Shown here piece after piece: positions 22,985-30,066 of a DNA stretch of 64,000 bases. The notes beneath the pieces were generated by a model. It saw only the letters and a program-made list of their open reading frames with translations, did not search any database and had not been told where the DNA came from. The number at the start of each line of letters is the position of its first letter. Within the stretch, counting starts at the first letter, position 1. The position numbers were made by a program, and so were the translations under genes. The stretch covers positions 2,356,001 to 2,420,000 of the forward strand of contig NZ_OZ240671.1 in assembly GCF_965198575.1 (NCBI RefSeq), given 5' to 3'. Source of the stretch: Lichenicola sp965198575 (GTDB lineage Bacteria > Pseudomonadota > Alphaproteobacteria > Acetobacterales > Acetobacteraceae).

Positions 22985-24163
22985 ATGATCCAGGCCCAGA
23001 CATTCATCGACGCAGCCGCCGCGCGCGGCCTCGACTTCTATAGCGGCGTGCCGTGCTCGTTCCTGACCCCGATGATCAACCGGGTCATCACGGCCGGTGG
23101 CTCCGGCGGCGGATCGGGCCTCGATTATGTCGGTGCCGCCAGCGAAGGCGAGGCGGTGGCGATCGCGTCCGGCGCCTGGCTCGGTGGCCGCGGCGGGGTG
23201 GTGATGTGCCAGAACTCCGGGCTCGGCAACTGCATCAACCCGCTGACATCGTTGAATGTACCGTTCCGGATCCCGCTGCTGCTGATCACCACCTGGCGTG
23301 GCCAGCCCGGTCGGCCGGACGAGCCGCAGCACGTGCTGATGGGCCAGATCACCCAGTCCATGCTGGATCTGTGCGGCGTCCCGAACCTGCCGTTCCCGTC
23401 CGACCCTGCCGCGATCGGCCCGGCGCTCGATGCGGCTCTCGTACGTTTCGATACCGACAGCCTGCCCTTCGGCCTGGTCATGGAGCAGGGCAGCGTGGCC
23501 GAGGAGAGCCTGGACGAGACGCCGCGTTCCCTGCCGCCCGCCGGGACCCGCACCGACTTGCGCCATCACGGCGACTGCCCCACCCGCGTGGCCCTGCTCG
23601 AGCGGCTGCTGGCGCTGCTGCCGGAGGAGGCCGCGGTCATCGCCACCACCGGCAAGTCCGGCCGCGAGCTGTTCACCCTGTCGGATCGGCCGCAGCATCT
23701 CTACCAGGTCGGCTCGATGGGCGGTGCTTCGGGCATGGCGCTGGGCGTCGCGCTGACAGTGCCGGAGCGGCCGATCGTGGTGCTCGACGGCGACGGTGCG
23801 GCGCTCATGAAGCTTGGCTCGCTCGCCACCATCGGTGCCCGGCAGCCGCGCAACCTGATCCATGTCCTGCTGGATAACGGTGTCCACGATTCCACCGGAG
23901 GCCAGAGCACGGTCTCGGCGTCGGTTGATTTCGCCGCGGTGGCTCTCGCCTGCGGCTACCGCTCGGCGATCTCCGTCGATGACGTCGCAGGCTTCGACCT
24001 GGCCTTGCGCCAGGCGCTGGAAGACGGCGGTCCGGTCCTGCTGCATGCCCGGATCAAGCCAGGCTCGATGGCCGTTCTCGGTCGGCCGACTGTCGCGCCG
24101 CACGACGTTGCGCGGCGCTTCCGGGAGTTCGTCACCGGCAGCCGAAAATCCCCGGGCGGCTGA
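22985..24163 (+). CDS. aepY: Phosphonopyruvate decarboxylase (thiamine diphosphate enzyme)
   Basis: 392 residues. The N-terminal PYR domain opens 'GLDFYSGVPCSFLTPMINRV' and has the ThDP-activating glutamate in 'AASEGEAVAIASGAW'. 'CQNSGLGNCINPLTSL' is characteristic of phosphonopyruvate and sulfopyruvate decarboxylases. The PP domain carries the ThDP motif from 'VVLDGDGAALMKLGSLA' to 'HVLLDNGVHDSTGG' (GDG...N). It pulls the unfavourable PepM equilibrium forward by making phosphonoacetaldehyde. The gene is in the pepM operon (43 bp after the lipoprotein gene). No transaminase for the next step is found in the window. Confidence 0.94.
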   Translation: MIQAQTFIDAAAARGLDFYSGVPCSFLTPMINRVITAGGSGGGSGLDYVGAASEGEAVAIASGAWLGGRGGVVMCQNSGLGNCINPLTSLNVPFRIPLLLITTWRGQPGRPDEPQHVLMGQITQSMLDLCGVPNLPFPSDPAAIGPALDAALVRFDTDSLPFGLVMEQGSVAEESLDETPRSLPPAGTRTDLRHHGDCPTRVALLERLLALLPEEAAVIATTGKSGRELFTLSDRPQHLYQVGSMGGASGMALGVALTVPERPIVVLDGDGAALMKLGSLATIGARQPRNLIHVLLDNGVHDSTGGQSTVSASVDFAAVALACGYRSAISVDDVAGFDLALRQALEDGGPVLLHARIKPGSMAVLGRPTVAPHDVARRFREFVTGSRKSPGG

Positions 24164-24174
24164 ACCACCCGGGG
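24150..24174. terminator. Strong bidirectional hairpin terminator
   Basis: Arms ccccgggcgg (24150-24159) and ccacccgggg (24165-24174) pair with one mismatch around ctgaa. On the minus strand the stem is followed by gatttt, a typical U-tract, so it ends the stress-protein transcript. It overlaps the last codons of aepY and may also end the phosphonate operon. Confidence 0.6.
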
Positions 24175-24182
24175 ACATTTCA

Positions 24183-24905
24183 TCAGATACGCGGCGGCAG
24201 GTCGGTGGCACGCGTGTCGGTGGTCGGCGACCACGGAGCAGCGGTCTCGTCGTGGCTGGTCCAGCCGCCGGCCTGGTACTCGCCGCGACGCGTGGTCGTG
24301 TCGATCGCAACGTGACGATCCAGCACGCTCTCGACCATCGCCGCGCGGTCCTCGTCGACGCGCACGGTCACCAGGTTGCCACCACGGCGAACCGTCTCGG
24401 CATAGACATGGGCGTCGTCATCGGGAACGCCTGCACCGGTCAGCATCCCGACCAGGCCACCGGCGCCACCGCCGACTGCCGCGCCGACGCCGGCACCGGT
24501 CAGGGTCGCGATCAGCCAGCCGGCTGCGACGACCGGGCCGACACCCGGGATCGCCAGCGAGCCGATGCCGGCCAGCAGGCCCGCGCCGCCGCCGAGGATG
24601 GTGCCGATCGAGGCGCCGGTTCCGGCACCCTGCTCCGCGTCCTCGACCTTCTCCTCATGCGCGACAACACGATCGGTCGTGGTGGCGCCGGTCGTGGTGG
24701 TACCCGTCGTGGTGGTGCCGGCCGTGGTGTAGGCGGGGGTGGTGCCAGCCGTCGTCACGGTGCCCGGAACGCCGGTGTCGATGGCGCCCGAACGGCCGAC
24801 CAGGCTGATGTCGCTATGTGGAACGCCTGCTGCCTCGAGCTCCGTGACGACGCGAGTCGCGTCCTCGTAGCTGTCATAGGCGCGCGTGATGGTGCGCTGT
24901 GCCAT
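24183..24905 (-). CDS. General-stress-type membrane protein with glycine-zipper core and Thr/Gly linker
   Basis: 240 residues. The N-terminal ~40 residues ('RAYDSYEDATRVVTELEAAG' and 'DISLVG') match the GSP17M/YflT-like stress domain. A low-complexity Thr/Gly stretch of about 35 residues ('GTTTTGTTTTGATTTDR') follows. The centre is a Gly-rich hydrophobic double segment ('GTILGGGAGLLAGIGSLA' and 'GAAVGGGAGGLVGMLTGAG'), probably a membrane hairpin. The C-terminal part repeats the stress domain logic ('VYAETVRRGGNLVTVRVDED'). Start ATG 24905 has aggga upstream. Expected role: stress-induced envelope protein. The next gene shares the same Thr/Gly linker. Confidence 0.75.
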   Translation of the reverse strand: MAQRTITRAYDSYEDATRVVTELEAAGVPHSDISLVGRSGAIDTGVPGTVTTAGTTPAYTTAGTTTTGTTTTGATTTDRVVAHEEKVEDAEQGAGTGASIGTILGGGAGLLAGIGSLAIPGVGPVVAAGWLIATLTGAGVGAAVGGGAGGLVGMLTGAGVPDDDAHVYAETVRRGGNLVTVRVDEDRAAMVESVLDRHVAIDTTTRRGEYQAGGWTSHDETAAPWSPTTDTRATDLPPRI

Positions 24906-24955
24906 GGTATGGCTCCCTGCTGCTTATTGTTTCTGTTGCCGGACGATCGCCGCGA

Positions 24956-25360
24956 TCACTCGGTGCCGACGCTGCCCTTGTAGTCTTCCCAGACTTTCAC
25001 CGGACTGCCGTTCTGCATCGCGGTGCCGTGCCAGACGCCGTTATCGTCCTTGGTGAGATCCTTCACCTGGGTGAAGTGGTGGTTGCGGATGCGGTGGGCC
25101 GCCTGCTTCTTGGTGAAGCTGTTGGCGCCCTTCGCAGGCGTGGCGGTATCGGCGGCGGTCGTGGCGACGGCCTGGTTGTGGTCGGCCGGCGTGGCCGGGC
25201 CATTCATGCCGGTCGCCGGAGCGCCCGCCGCGGGAGCGGTGGTCGTGGGAGTGCCTGGGGCGGTCGCACCGGTGGTGGTGGTACCGGTCGTGTCCTGTGC
25301 GTAGGCGCCGCCGGCCAGGGCCGTGAAGGCGATGGCGGCGAACAGTGTCGCGGACTTCAT
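24956..25360 (-). CDS. Small exported protein with Thr/Pro/Ala-rich linker
   Basis: 134 residues. A Sec signal peptide ('MKSATLFAAIAFTALAGGAY', cleavage after AYA) is followed by about 60 low-complexity residues rich in Thr, Ala, Pro and Gly ('DTTGTTTTGATAPGTPTTT'). The C-terminal ~55 residues are a compact basic domain ('SFTKKQAAHRIRNHHFTQVK' and 'DDNGVWHGTAMQNGSPVKVW') that resembles the PepSY-like or PRC-like small periplasmic domains; I cannot name it with certainty. The ATG at 25360 has gagg 8 nt upstream. It lies 50 bp upstream of the stress gene on the same strand and shares its TTGTTTTGAT linker, so the two may be co-expressed. Confidence 0.75.
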   Translation of the reverse strand: MKSATLFAAIAFTALAGGAYAQDTTGTTTTGATAPGTPTTTAPAAGAPATGMNGPATPADHNQAVATTAADTATPAKGANSFTKKQAAHRIRNHHFTQVKDLTKDDNGVWHGTAMQNGSPVKVWEDYKGSVGTE

Positions 25361-25470
25361 TGGAGGTTCCTCGGAGCTAGACGTTCTGCATGGTGCAGCA
25401 CGCACGACAACGGGTTTCCCCCCGGTTCGTTTCAAGCGTCCCTCGCAGGCGGCCATGCAGGCGCCGGCGA

Positions 25471-26343
25471 TCAGCTGATGATCGAGCGCTGCGCCGCCGT
25501 CAGGGTGTTGCGCAGCAGGCAGGCGATGGTCATCGGCCCGACCCCGCCCGGGACCGGGGTGATGCGTCCGGCGCGCCCCATCGCCTCCTCGAACACCACG
25601 TCGCCGACCAGCCGCGTGCGACCTTCGGGCGTGGTGACGCGGGTGATGCCGACATCGATCACCGTCGAGCCCGGCTTGATCCATTCCCGCCTGACCAGCC
25701 CCTTGTGCCCGGTGGCGACCACCAGGATGTCGGCCTGGCTGGCCAGCGCGCCCACATCCGCGGTTGCGACATGGCACACCGTGACGGTGCATTCCTCCTG
25801 CAGCAGCAGCTGCGCCATCGGCCGGCCGACCAGGTTCGACTTGCCGACCACCACCGCATGCAGCCCCTTCAGGGTGCCGAGTTCGCCGCGCAGCAGCAGC
25901 AGGCAGCCGAGCGGCGTGCAGGGCACCAGCCCCGGCAGCCCGAGCGTGGTCAGCCCGACATTCATTGGGCCGAGGCCGTCCACATCCTTGGCCGGGTTGA
26001 TCGCGCCGGTGATCATCGCGCTGTCGATGCCGCGCGGCAAAGGCAGCTGCACCAGGATGCCGTGCACCGCCGGGTCGTCGTTCAGCCGGTCGATCAGCGC
26101 CAGCAGCTCGGCTTGCGTGGTCGAGCCGCTGAGCACGTGCGACATCGACCGCATCCCGACCTGGCCGGTATGCGCGACCTTGTTGCGGACGTACACCTCG
26201 CTCGCCGGATTGTTGCCGACCAGCACCACGGCGAGACCGGGGACGATCCCGTGCCGCTCGCCCAGCTGCGCCACCTCGGTGCGGATCTCGGCGGTCAGGC
26301 GCGCGGCATAGGCCTTGCCGTCGATCAGCCGTGTCTCGGTCAT
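25471..26343 (-). CDS. folD: Bifunctional methylenetetrahydrofolate dehydrogenase/methenyltetrahydrofolate cyclohydrolase
   Basis: 290 residues from the ATG at 26343 (ggagagg upstream). FolD signatures are clear: 'VVLVGNNPASEVYVRNK' with the catalytic-lysine region, 'GILVQLPLPRGIDSAMI', 'PAKDVDGLGPMNVGLT', the NADP-binding 'HAVVVGKSNLVGRPMAQLLL' and the ending 'TPVPGGVGPMTIACLL'. The enzyme interconverts 5,10-methylene- and 10-formyl-tetrahydrofolate in the cytoplasm. Length is normal for the family. No other folate gene is adjacent. Confidence 0.97.
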   Translation of the reverse strand: MTETRLIDGKAYAARLTAEIRTEVAQLGERHGIVPGLAVVLVGNNPASEVYVRNKVAHTGQVGMRSMSHVLSGSTTQAELLALIDRLNDDPAVHGILVQLPLPRGIDSAMITGAINPAKDVDGLGPMNVGLTTLGLPGLVPCTPLGCLLLLRGELGTLKGLHAVVVGKSNLVGRPMAQLLLQEECTVTVCHVATADVGALASQADILVVATGHKGLVRREWIKPGSTVIDVGITRVTTPEGRTRLVGDVVFEEAMGRAGRITPVPGGVGPMTIACLLRNTLTAAQRSIIS

Positions 26344-26451
26344 GCGCGCCTCTCCTGATGCGGTTCCTGATGTGGTAGCGGGGGCAGGGGCCGGAAATTG
26401 TTGCCGGGTCGCGGCTGGAAACCGGCGAACGATGCGGGCAGGATGCGGCGC

Positions 26452-27528
26452 ATGAAGCCCATACGGAAGAATTTCGGCAGCGACAATGTCGGTCCTGTCA
26501 GCCCTGCCATCATGGCCGCCATGGTCGAAGCCAACACCGGCGCCGTGCCGTCCTATGGCGGCGACCAGTGGACGGCGCAGCTCGCAGCACTGACCCGCGA
26601 CGTGTTCGAGACGGAGGTGGAGGTGTTCTCCGTCGCCACCGGCACCGCGGCGAACGCCCTGGCGCTGTCGGCGCTGGTGCCGCCCTACGGCGCCGTCTAT
26701 TGCGACAGCTCCGCGCATGTCGACACCGACGAGTGCGGCGCGCCCGAGTTCTTCACCGGCGGCGCCAAGCTGCTCGGCCTGCCGAGCTACGACGGGCGGT
26801 TGTCACCGGCGGCGTTGCGCGCGCATCTCGAGGCCAGCCGCGCGATCGGCGTGCACAAGAGCAAGCCCACCGCGATCACCATCACCCAGGCAACGGAATG
26901 GGGCACCGTCTATGCCCTCGACGAGGTGCAGGCGATCGGCGAGACGGCGCAGTCGCTCGGCCTGTCGCTGCACATGGATGGCGCCCGCTTCGCCAACGCC
27001 ATGGCAACGCTCGGCTGCTCGCCGGCCGAGATCACCTGGAAGGCCGGTGTCGACGTGCTGTCGCTGGGTGCGACCAAGAACGGTGCCATGGCGGCGGAGG
27101 CGGTGGTGTTCTTCCGGCGCGATCTCGCAGTGGAATTCGCCCGCCGGCGCAAGCGGGCAGGGCATCTGTGGTCGAAGGCGCGGTTCCTCAGCGCGCAGCT
27201 GATCGCCTACCTGTCGGACGACCTTTGGCTGCGCAACGCACGCCAGGCCAACGCCATGGCGCTCAGGCTGGCGCAGGGGCTGGTCCGGATCCGCGGCGCC
27301 AGGCTGCTGCACGAGGTGCAATCGAACGAGGTGTTCGTGGTGCTGCCGGAGCCGGTGATCGGCCGGCTGGAGGCGGCCGGTTTCCTGTTCTATCGCTGGT
27401 ACCTGCCGGCCGGGCAGACTCTTGAAGCCGGCACGGCCTCGGTGCGGCTGGTGACCGGACTGGACACCGAGGCCGCCGATGTCGACGCGCTGCTCGACGC
27501 GGCTGTCCTGGAACCTGCTGTCGTGTAA
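26452..27528 (+). CDS. Low-specificity L-threonine aldolase-type PLP enzyme
   Basis: 358 residues from the ATG at 26452 (agga 8 nt upstream); upstream ATGs at 26398 and 26443 have no ribosome site. The family start 'MKPIRKNFGSDNVGPVSPAI' is followed by 'SVATGTAANALALSALV' (PLP phosphate loop), 'LSLHMDGARFANAMATLG' (aspartate pairing with PLP) and 'DVLSLGATKNGAMAAEAVVF', where the Lys forms the Schiff base. It cleaves threonine or related beta-hydroxy amino acids to glycine and an aldehyde. It is 108 bp from the divergent folD, which fits shared one-carbon/glycine metabolism, though no common regulation is visible. Confidence 0.9.
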   Translation: MKPIRKNFGSDNVGPVSPAIMAAMVEANTGAVPSYGGDQWTAQLAALTRDVFETEVEVFSVATGTAANALALSALVPPYGAVYCDSSAHVDTDECGAPEFFTGGAKLLGLPSYDGRLSPAALRAHLEASRAIGVHKSKPTAITITQATEWGTVYALDEVQAIGETAQSLGLSLHMDGARFANAMATLGCSPAEITWKAGVDVLSLGATKNGAMAAEAVVFFRRDLAVEFARRRKRAGHLWSKARFLSAQLIAYLSDDLWLRNARQANAMALRLAQGLVRIRGARLLHEVQSNEVFVVLPEPVIGRLEAAGFLFYRWYLPAGQTLEAGTASVRLVTGLDTEAADVDALLDAAVLEPAVV

Positions 27529-27536
27529 CCAGCAGG
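27514..27536 (+). terminator. Hairpin across the threonine aldolase stop
   Basis: cctgctg (27514-27520) and cagcagg (27530-27536) pair perfectly around a 9-nt loop containing the TAA stop. No T-run follows. Confidence 0.3.
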
Positions 27537-27610
27537 CCGGCTGATCCGGATGCCCTTGCGACGATCGTCGCCCCCTGGTGGAGCGGCTTCGTCGGACAAG
27601 GATGCAGCCG

Positions 27611-28345
27611 ATGACGCCGACCACCAGGCTCCAGCGCCGGAGCCGTCTCGCCTATGGCGTCCTGGCCGCAGCGACACTCGCCGGCGCCAGGCCAGCCGCT
27701 TCTGCCGACGCCGCCCATCCGACCGTGGTCGAGCTGTTCCAGAGCCAGGGCTGCTCGTCCTGCCCGCCGGCCAATGCCAACGTGATGGCGCTGGCCGGCC
27801 GTCCCGATCTGCTCACCCTGTCCTGGCAGGTGACCTACTGGGATAGTCTGGGCTGGAAGGACACCTTCGACGACCCGGCCTTCACCCGGCGCCAGTACGA
27901 CTATGCCGCCGGGTTCGGCCGCACCAACGTGTTCACGCCCGAGGTGGTGGTGAATGGTCGCAGCGACGTGGTCGGCGTCGAGCGGAACGAACTCGATGCG
28001 CTGATCCGCAGCGATGATCGCGGCACCGACGGCCCGGGCGTGACCATCGCCGGCGACCACGTCACCGTGTCCGGGACGCTGCCGGCGGCACAGACGGGCG
28101 CTGGCATCACGGTGCTGCTGGTGCGCTACGATCCGCGGATCATCCAGGTGCCGATCCGACGCGGCGAGAACGCCGGTCGCACGCTGCCGCACCGCAACGT
28201 GGTGCGCGAGCTCGTGCCGCTCGGCAGCTGGACCGGCGGCACCCGGATCTATCCGCTGCCGGCGCCCCGCCTACCCGGCCTGGACACCGCGGTGCTGGTG
28301 CAGGGGGCAGGTGGCGGACCCATCATCGCCGCCGCACGCGGCTGA
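27611..28345 (+). CDS. DUF1223 thioredoxin-like exported protein
   Basis: 244 residues from the ATG at 27611 (aagga 8 nt upstream). The N-terminus is an export signal with basic residues ('RRSRLAYGVLAAATLAGARP'). The mature protein begins with the DUF1223 pattern 'VVELFQSQGCSSCPPANANV', a thioredoxin-fold CxxC site, then 'LSWQVTYWDSLGWKDTF' and 'FTPEVVVNGRSDVVG', all typical of this family. It is presumably a periplasmic redox protein; physiological partners are unknown. Length is as usual for the family. Confidence 0.9.
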   Translation: MTPTTRLQRRSRLAYGVLAAATLAGARPAASADAAHPTVVELFQSQGCSSCPPANANVMALAGRPDLLTLSWQVTYWDSLGWKDTFDDPAFTRRQYDYAAGFGRTNVFTPEVVVNGRSDVVGVERNELDALIRSDDRGTDGPGVTIAGDHVTVSGTLPAAQTGAGITVLLVRYDPRIIQVPIRRGENAGRTLPHRNVVRELVPLGSWTGGTRIYPLPAPRLPGLDTAVLVQGAGGGPIIAAARG

Positions 28346-28381
28346 GTGCCCGATCGGCCATATCGATGTATCATCGATCGC

Positions 28382-28876
28382 ATGATGTGGTTCGTGGCCC
28401 TCCTGCGCGCCGTGAATGTCGGCGGGACCGGCAAGCTGGCGATGTCCGAGCTGAGGGCGATCTGCGAGGATGCCGGGCTGGACGCGGTCCAGACCTACAT
28501 CGCCAGCGGCAACGTGGTGTTCAGGAGCGACCTGGACGAGGCGGCGATCAAGGCCGCACTGCAGGATCGCCTGGCGACCGGCATCCTGGTGCGGACGGGC
28601 CCCGAGTTGGCCGAAATCCTGGACGCCAACCCGTTCCGCCAGGCGCCTGGCAACCGCGTCACGGTGATCTTCCTGGACGAGCCGGCATCGCCTGGCCTGC
28701 TCGACCAGGTGACGGGCCGCGCCGATGACGAGCAGCTTCGGATCGGCCGGCGCGAGATCTATGTCCATTACGGGTCCGGCATCGGCGCTTCGAAGCTCCG
28801 GATCCCGGCGGCGGCTCGCGGCACCGCACGCAACATCAACACCGTCGCCCGGCTCGCCGCCATGGCGTGCGGCTGA
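28382..28876 (+). CDS. DUF1697 family protein
   Basis: 164 residues. The family signature 'WFVALLRAVNVGGTGKLAMS' starts the protein, followed by 'LDAVQTYIASGNVVFRS' and, near the end, 'EIYVHYGSGIGASKLRIP'. DUF1697 proteins are small conserved cytoplasmic proteins of unknown function. ATG 28382 is immediately followed by a second ATG (28385); neither has a strong ribosome site. It lies 36 bp after the DUF1223 gene. Confidence 0.9.
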   Translation: MMWFVALLRAVNVGGTGKLAMSELRAICEDAGLDAVQTYIASGNVVFRSDLDEAAIKAALQDRLATGILVRTGPELAEILDANPFRQAPGNRVTVIFLDEPASPGLLDQVTGRADDEQLRIGRREIYVHYGSGIGASKLRIPAAARGTARNINTVARLAAMACG

Positions 28877-28889
28877 AACCGGTATCGCC

Positions 28890-29420
28890 GTGAGCGACCT
28901 TCACTGGAGCGCGCTGATGGCGGCGGCGCAGGCCGGCGACGCCGTGCGCTACCGGCAATTGCTCGGCGAGATCGACACCTGGCTGCACCGGTATTTTGCG
29001 CGCCGGCTGCCACCGCCGATGGTCGAGGATGCCGTCCAGGACACGTTGCTGGCAGTGCACGAGAAGCGTCACACCTATGATCCGACCCGGCCGTTCGGGC
29101 CCTGGCTGGCGGCGATCGCTCGCTACAAGTGGATCGACCGGCTGCGGGCGATGAAGTCGGCGCCGACCGAGGCGCTGACCGACGACATTTCGGTGTCCGG
29201 CCACGAGGACGCGGTCACCAGCGCGAGCTCGCTCGAGCGGCTGCTGCGGGAGCTGAAGCCGGCGCAGGCGGACGTCATCCGCCTGGTCAAGCTGCAGGGG
29301 CTGAGCATCGCCGAGGCTGCCGCCCGCACCGGCCAGACCATGTCGCTGGTGAAGGTCAACATCCATCGCGGCCTCGGCCGGCTGACCGCCCTGGTCGGGA
29401 AGCATTCCGATGCCGATTGA
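28890..29420 (+). CDS. ECF-type RNA polymerase sigma factor
   Basis: 176 residues with a GTG start. Region 2 is recognisable in 'MVEDAVQDTLLAVHEKRHTY' and 'PWLAAIARYKWIDRLRAMK', and region 4 in 'KPAQADVIRLVKLQGLSIAE' with the helix-turn-helix '...AARTGQTMSLVKVNIHRGL'. The next gene encodes an NrsF/DUF1109 protein and overlaps it by 11 bp, so this belongs to the ECF group controlled by such membrane anti-sigma factors (SigF-NrsF type). In other alphaproteobacteria these respond to oxidative or heavy-metal stress. The regulon is not visible here. Confidence 0.93.
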   Translation: MSDLHWSALMAAAQAGDAVRYRQLLGEIDTWLHRYFARRLPPPMVEDAVQDTLLAVHEKRHTYDPTRPFGPWLAAIARYKWIDRLRAMKSAPTEALTDDISVSGHEDAVTSASSLERLLRELKPAQADVIRLVKLQGLSIAEAAARTGQTMSLVKVNIHRGLGRLTALVGKHSDAD

Positions 29421-30066
29421 CGTGCTGATCGACCGCCTGGCCACCGACCTGGCGCCGGTGCGGCCCCGCGACGTGCGCCGCGAGGGGCTGATCCTCGCCG
29501 CCGTCTGCCTGGCGGAGCTGGTGCTGTTCCTGCAGATGAGCGGCATGCGCCCGGACATGGGACATGGCATGCAGCAGCCGTCCTTCTGGTGGCGGCTCGG
29601 CTGCCTGGGCCTGATCGCCCTGCTCGCCGGGACTGCCGCGCTGCTGTCCTTCGCCCCGGAGAAGTCGGCAACCCGGCCGCTCGCCTGGCTGCTCGGCCTG
29701 GTCGTGGTGTCGCTGGCCGCAGGTTGGCTCGTGCTCGTCGGCCTGGGCTCCGGCCCCGGGAGCCACGCGACGACCCTGACGGCACGGCTCGACTGGCGGC
29801 AGGGCCTGCAATGCGCCTATCGGATGGTGCTGCTGGCGGTGCCCCCGCTGGTGGCACTCGGCTTGCTGATGCGCCGGGGTGCCGCCACCGAGCGCGCCGC
29901 GACATCATGGAGCGTCGGCATCGCGTCGGCCGCCTGGGGGGCGTTCGTGTTCGTGTTCGCCTGCCCCTCCGACGATCCGCTCTATATCGCCGTCTGGTAC
30001 AGCGTCGGCTGCGGCCTGGTGTGCGTGATCACCAGGTTGCTGCTGCCCCGGCTCACACGCTGGTAG
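29410..30066 (+). CDS. NrsF/DUF1109 family membrane anti-sigma factor
   Basis: 218 residues, six predicted membrane segments (for example 'LILAAVCLAELVLFLQM', 'LGCLGLIALLAGTAALLSF' and 'PLAWLLGLVVVSLAAGWLVL'). The C-terminal 'FACPSDDPLYIAVWY' is the hallmark of DUF1109, including the conserved Cys near the end of the periplasmic side. NrsF proteins hold the cognate ECF sigma at the membrane and release it upon stress, sensed through cysteines. The gene overlaps the sigma gene by 11 bp, supporting stoichiometric expression. It is convergent with the peptidase gene, overlapping it by 14 bp. Confidence 0.9.
   Translation: MPIDVLIDRLATDLAPVRPRDVRREGLILAAVCLAELVLFLQMSGMRPDMGHGMQQPSFWWRLGCLGLIALLAGTAALLSFAPEKSATRPLAWLLGLVVVSLAAGWLVLVGLGSGPGSHATTLTARLDWRQGLQCAYRMVLLAVPPLVALGLLMRRGAATERAATSWSVGIASAAWGAFVFVFACPSDDPLYIAVWYSVGCGLVCVITRLLLPRLTRW

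Noticed and set aside
26452..27528. PLP enzyme as the missing phosphonate aminotransferase
   Set aside because: Its motifs (FGSDNVGPVSPAI, HMDGARFANA, GATKNGAMAAE) are those of threonine aldolases, and folD with the stress genes separates it from the phosphonate locus.
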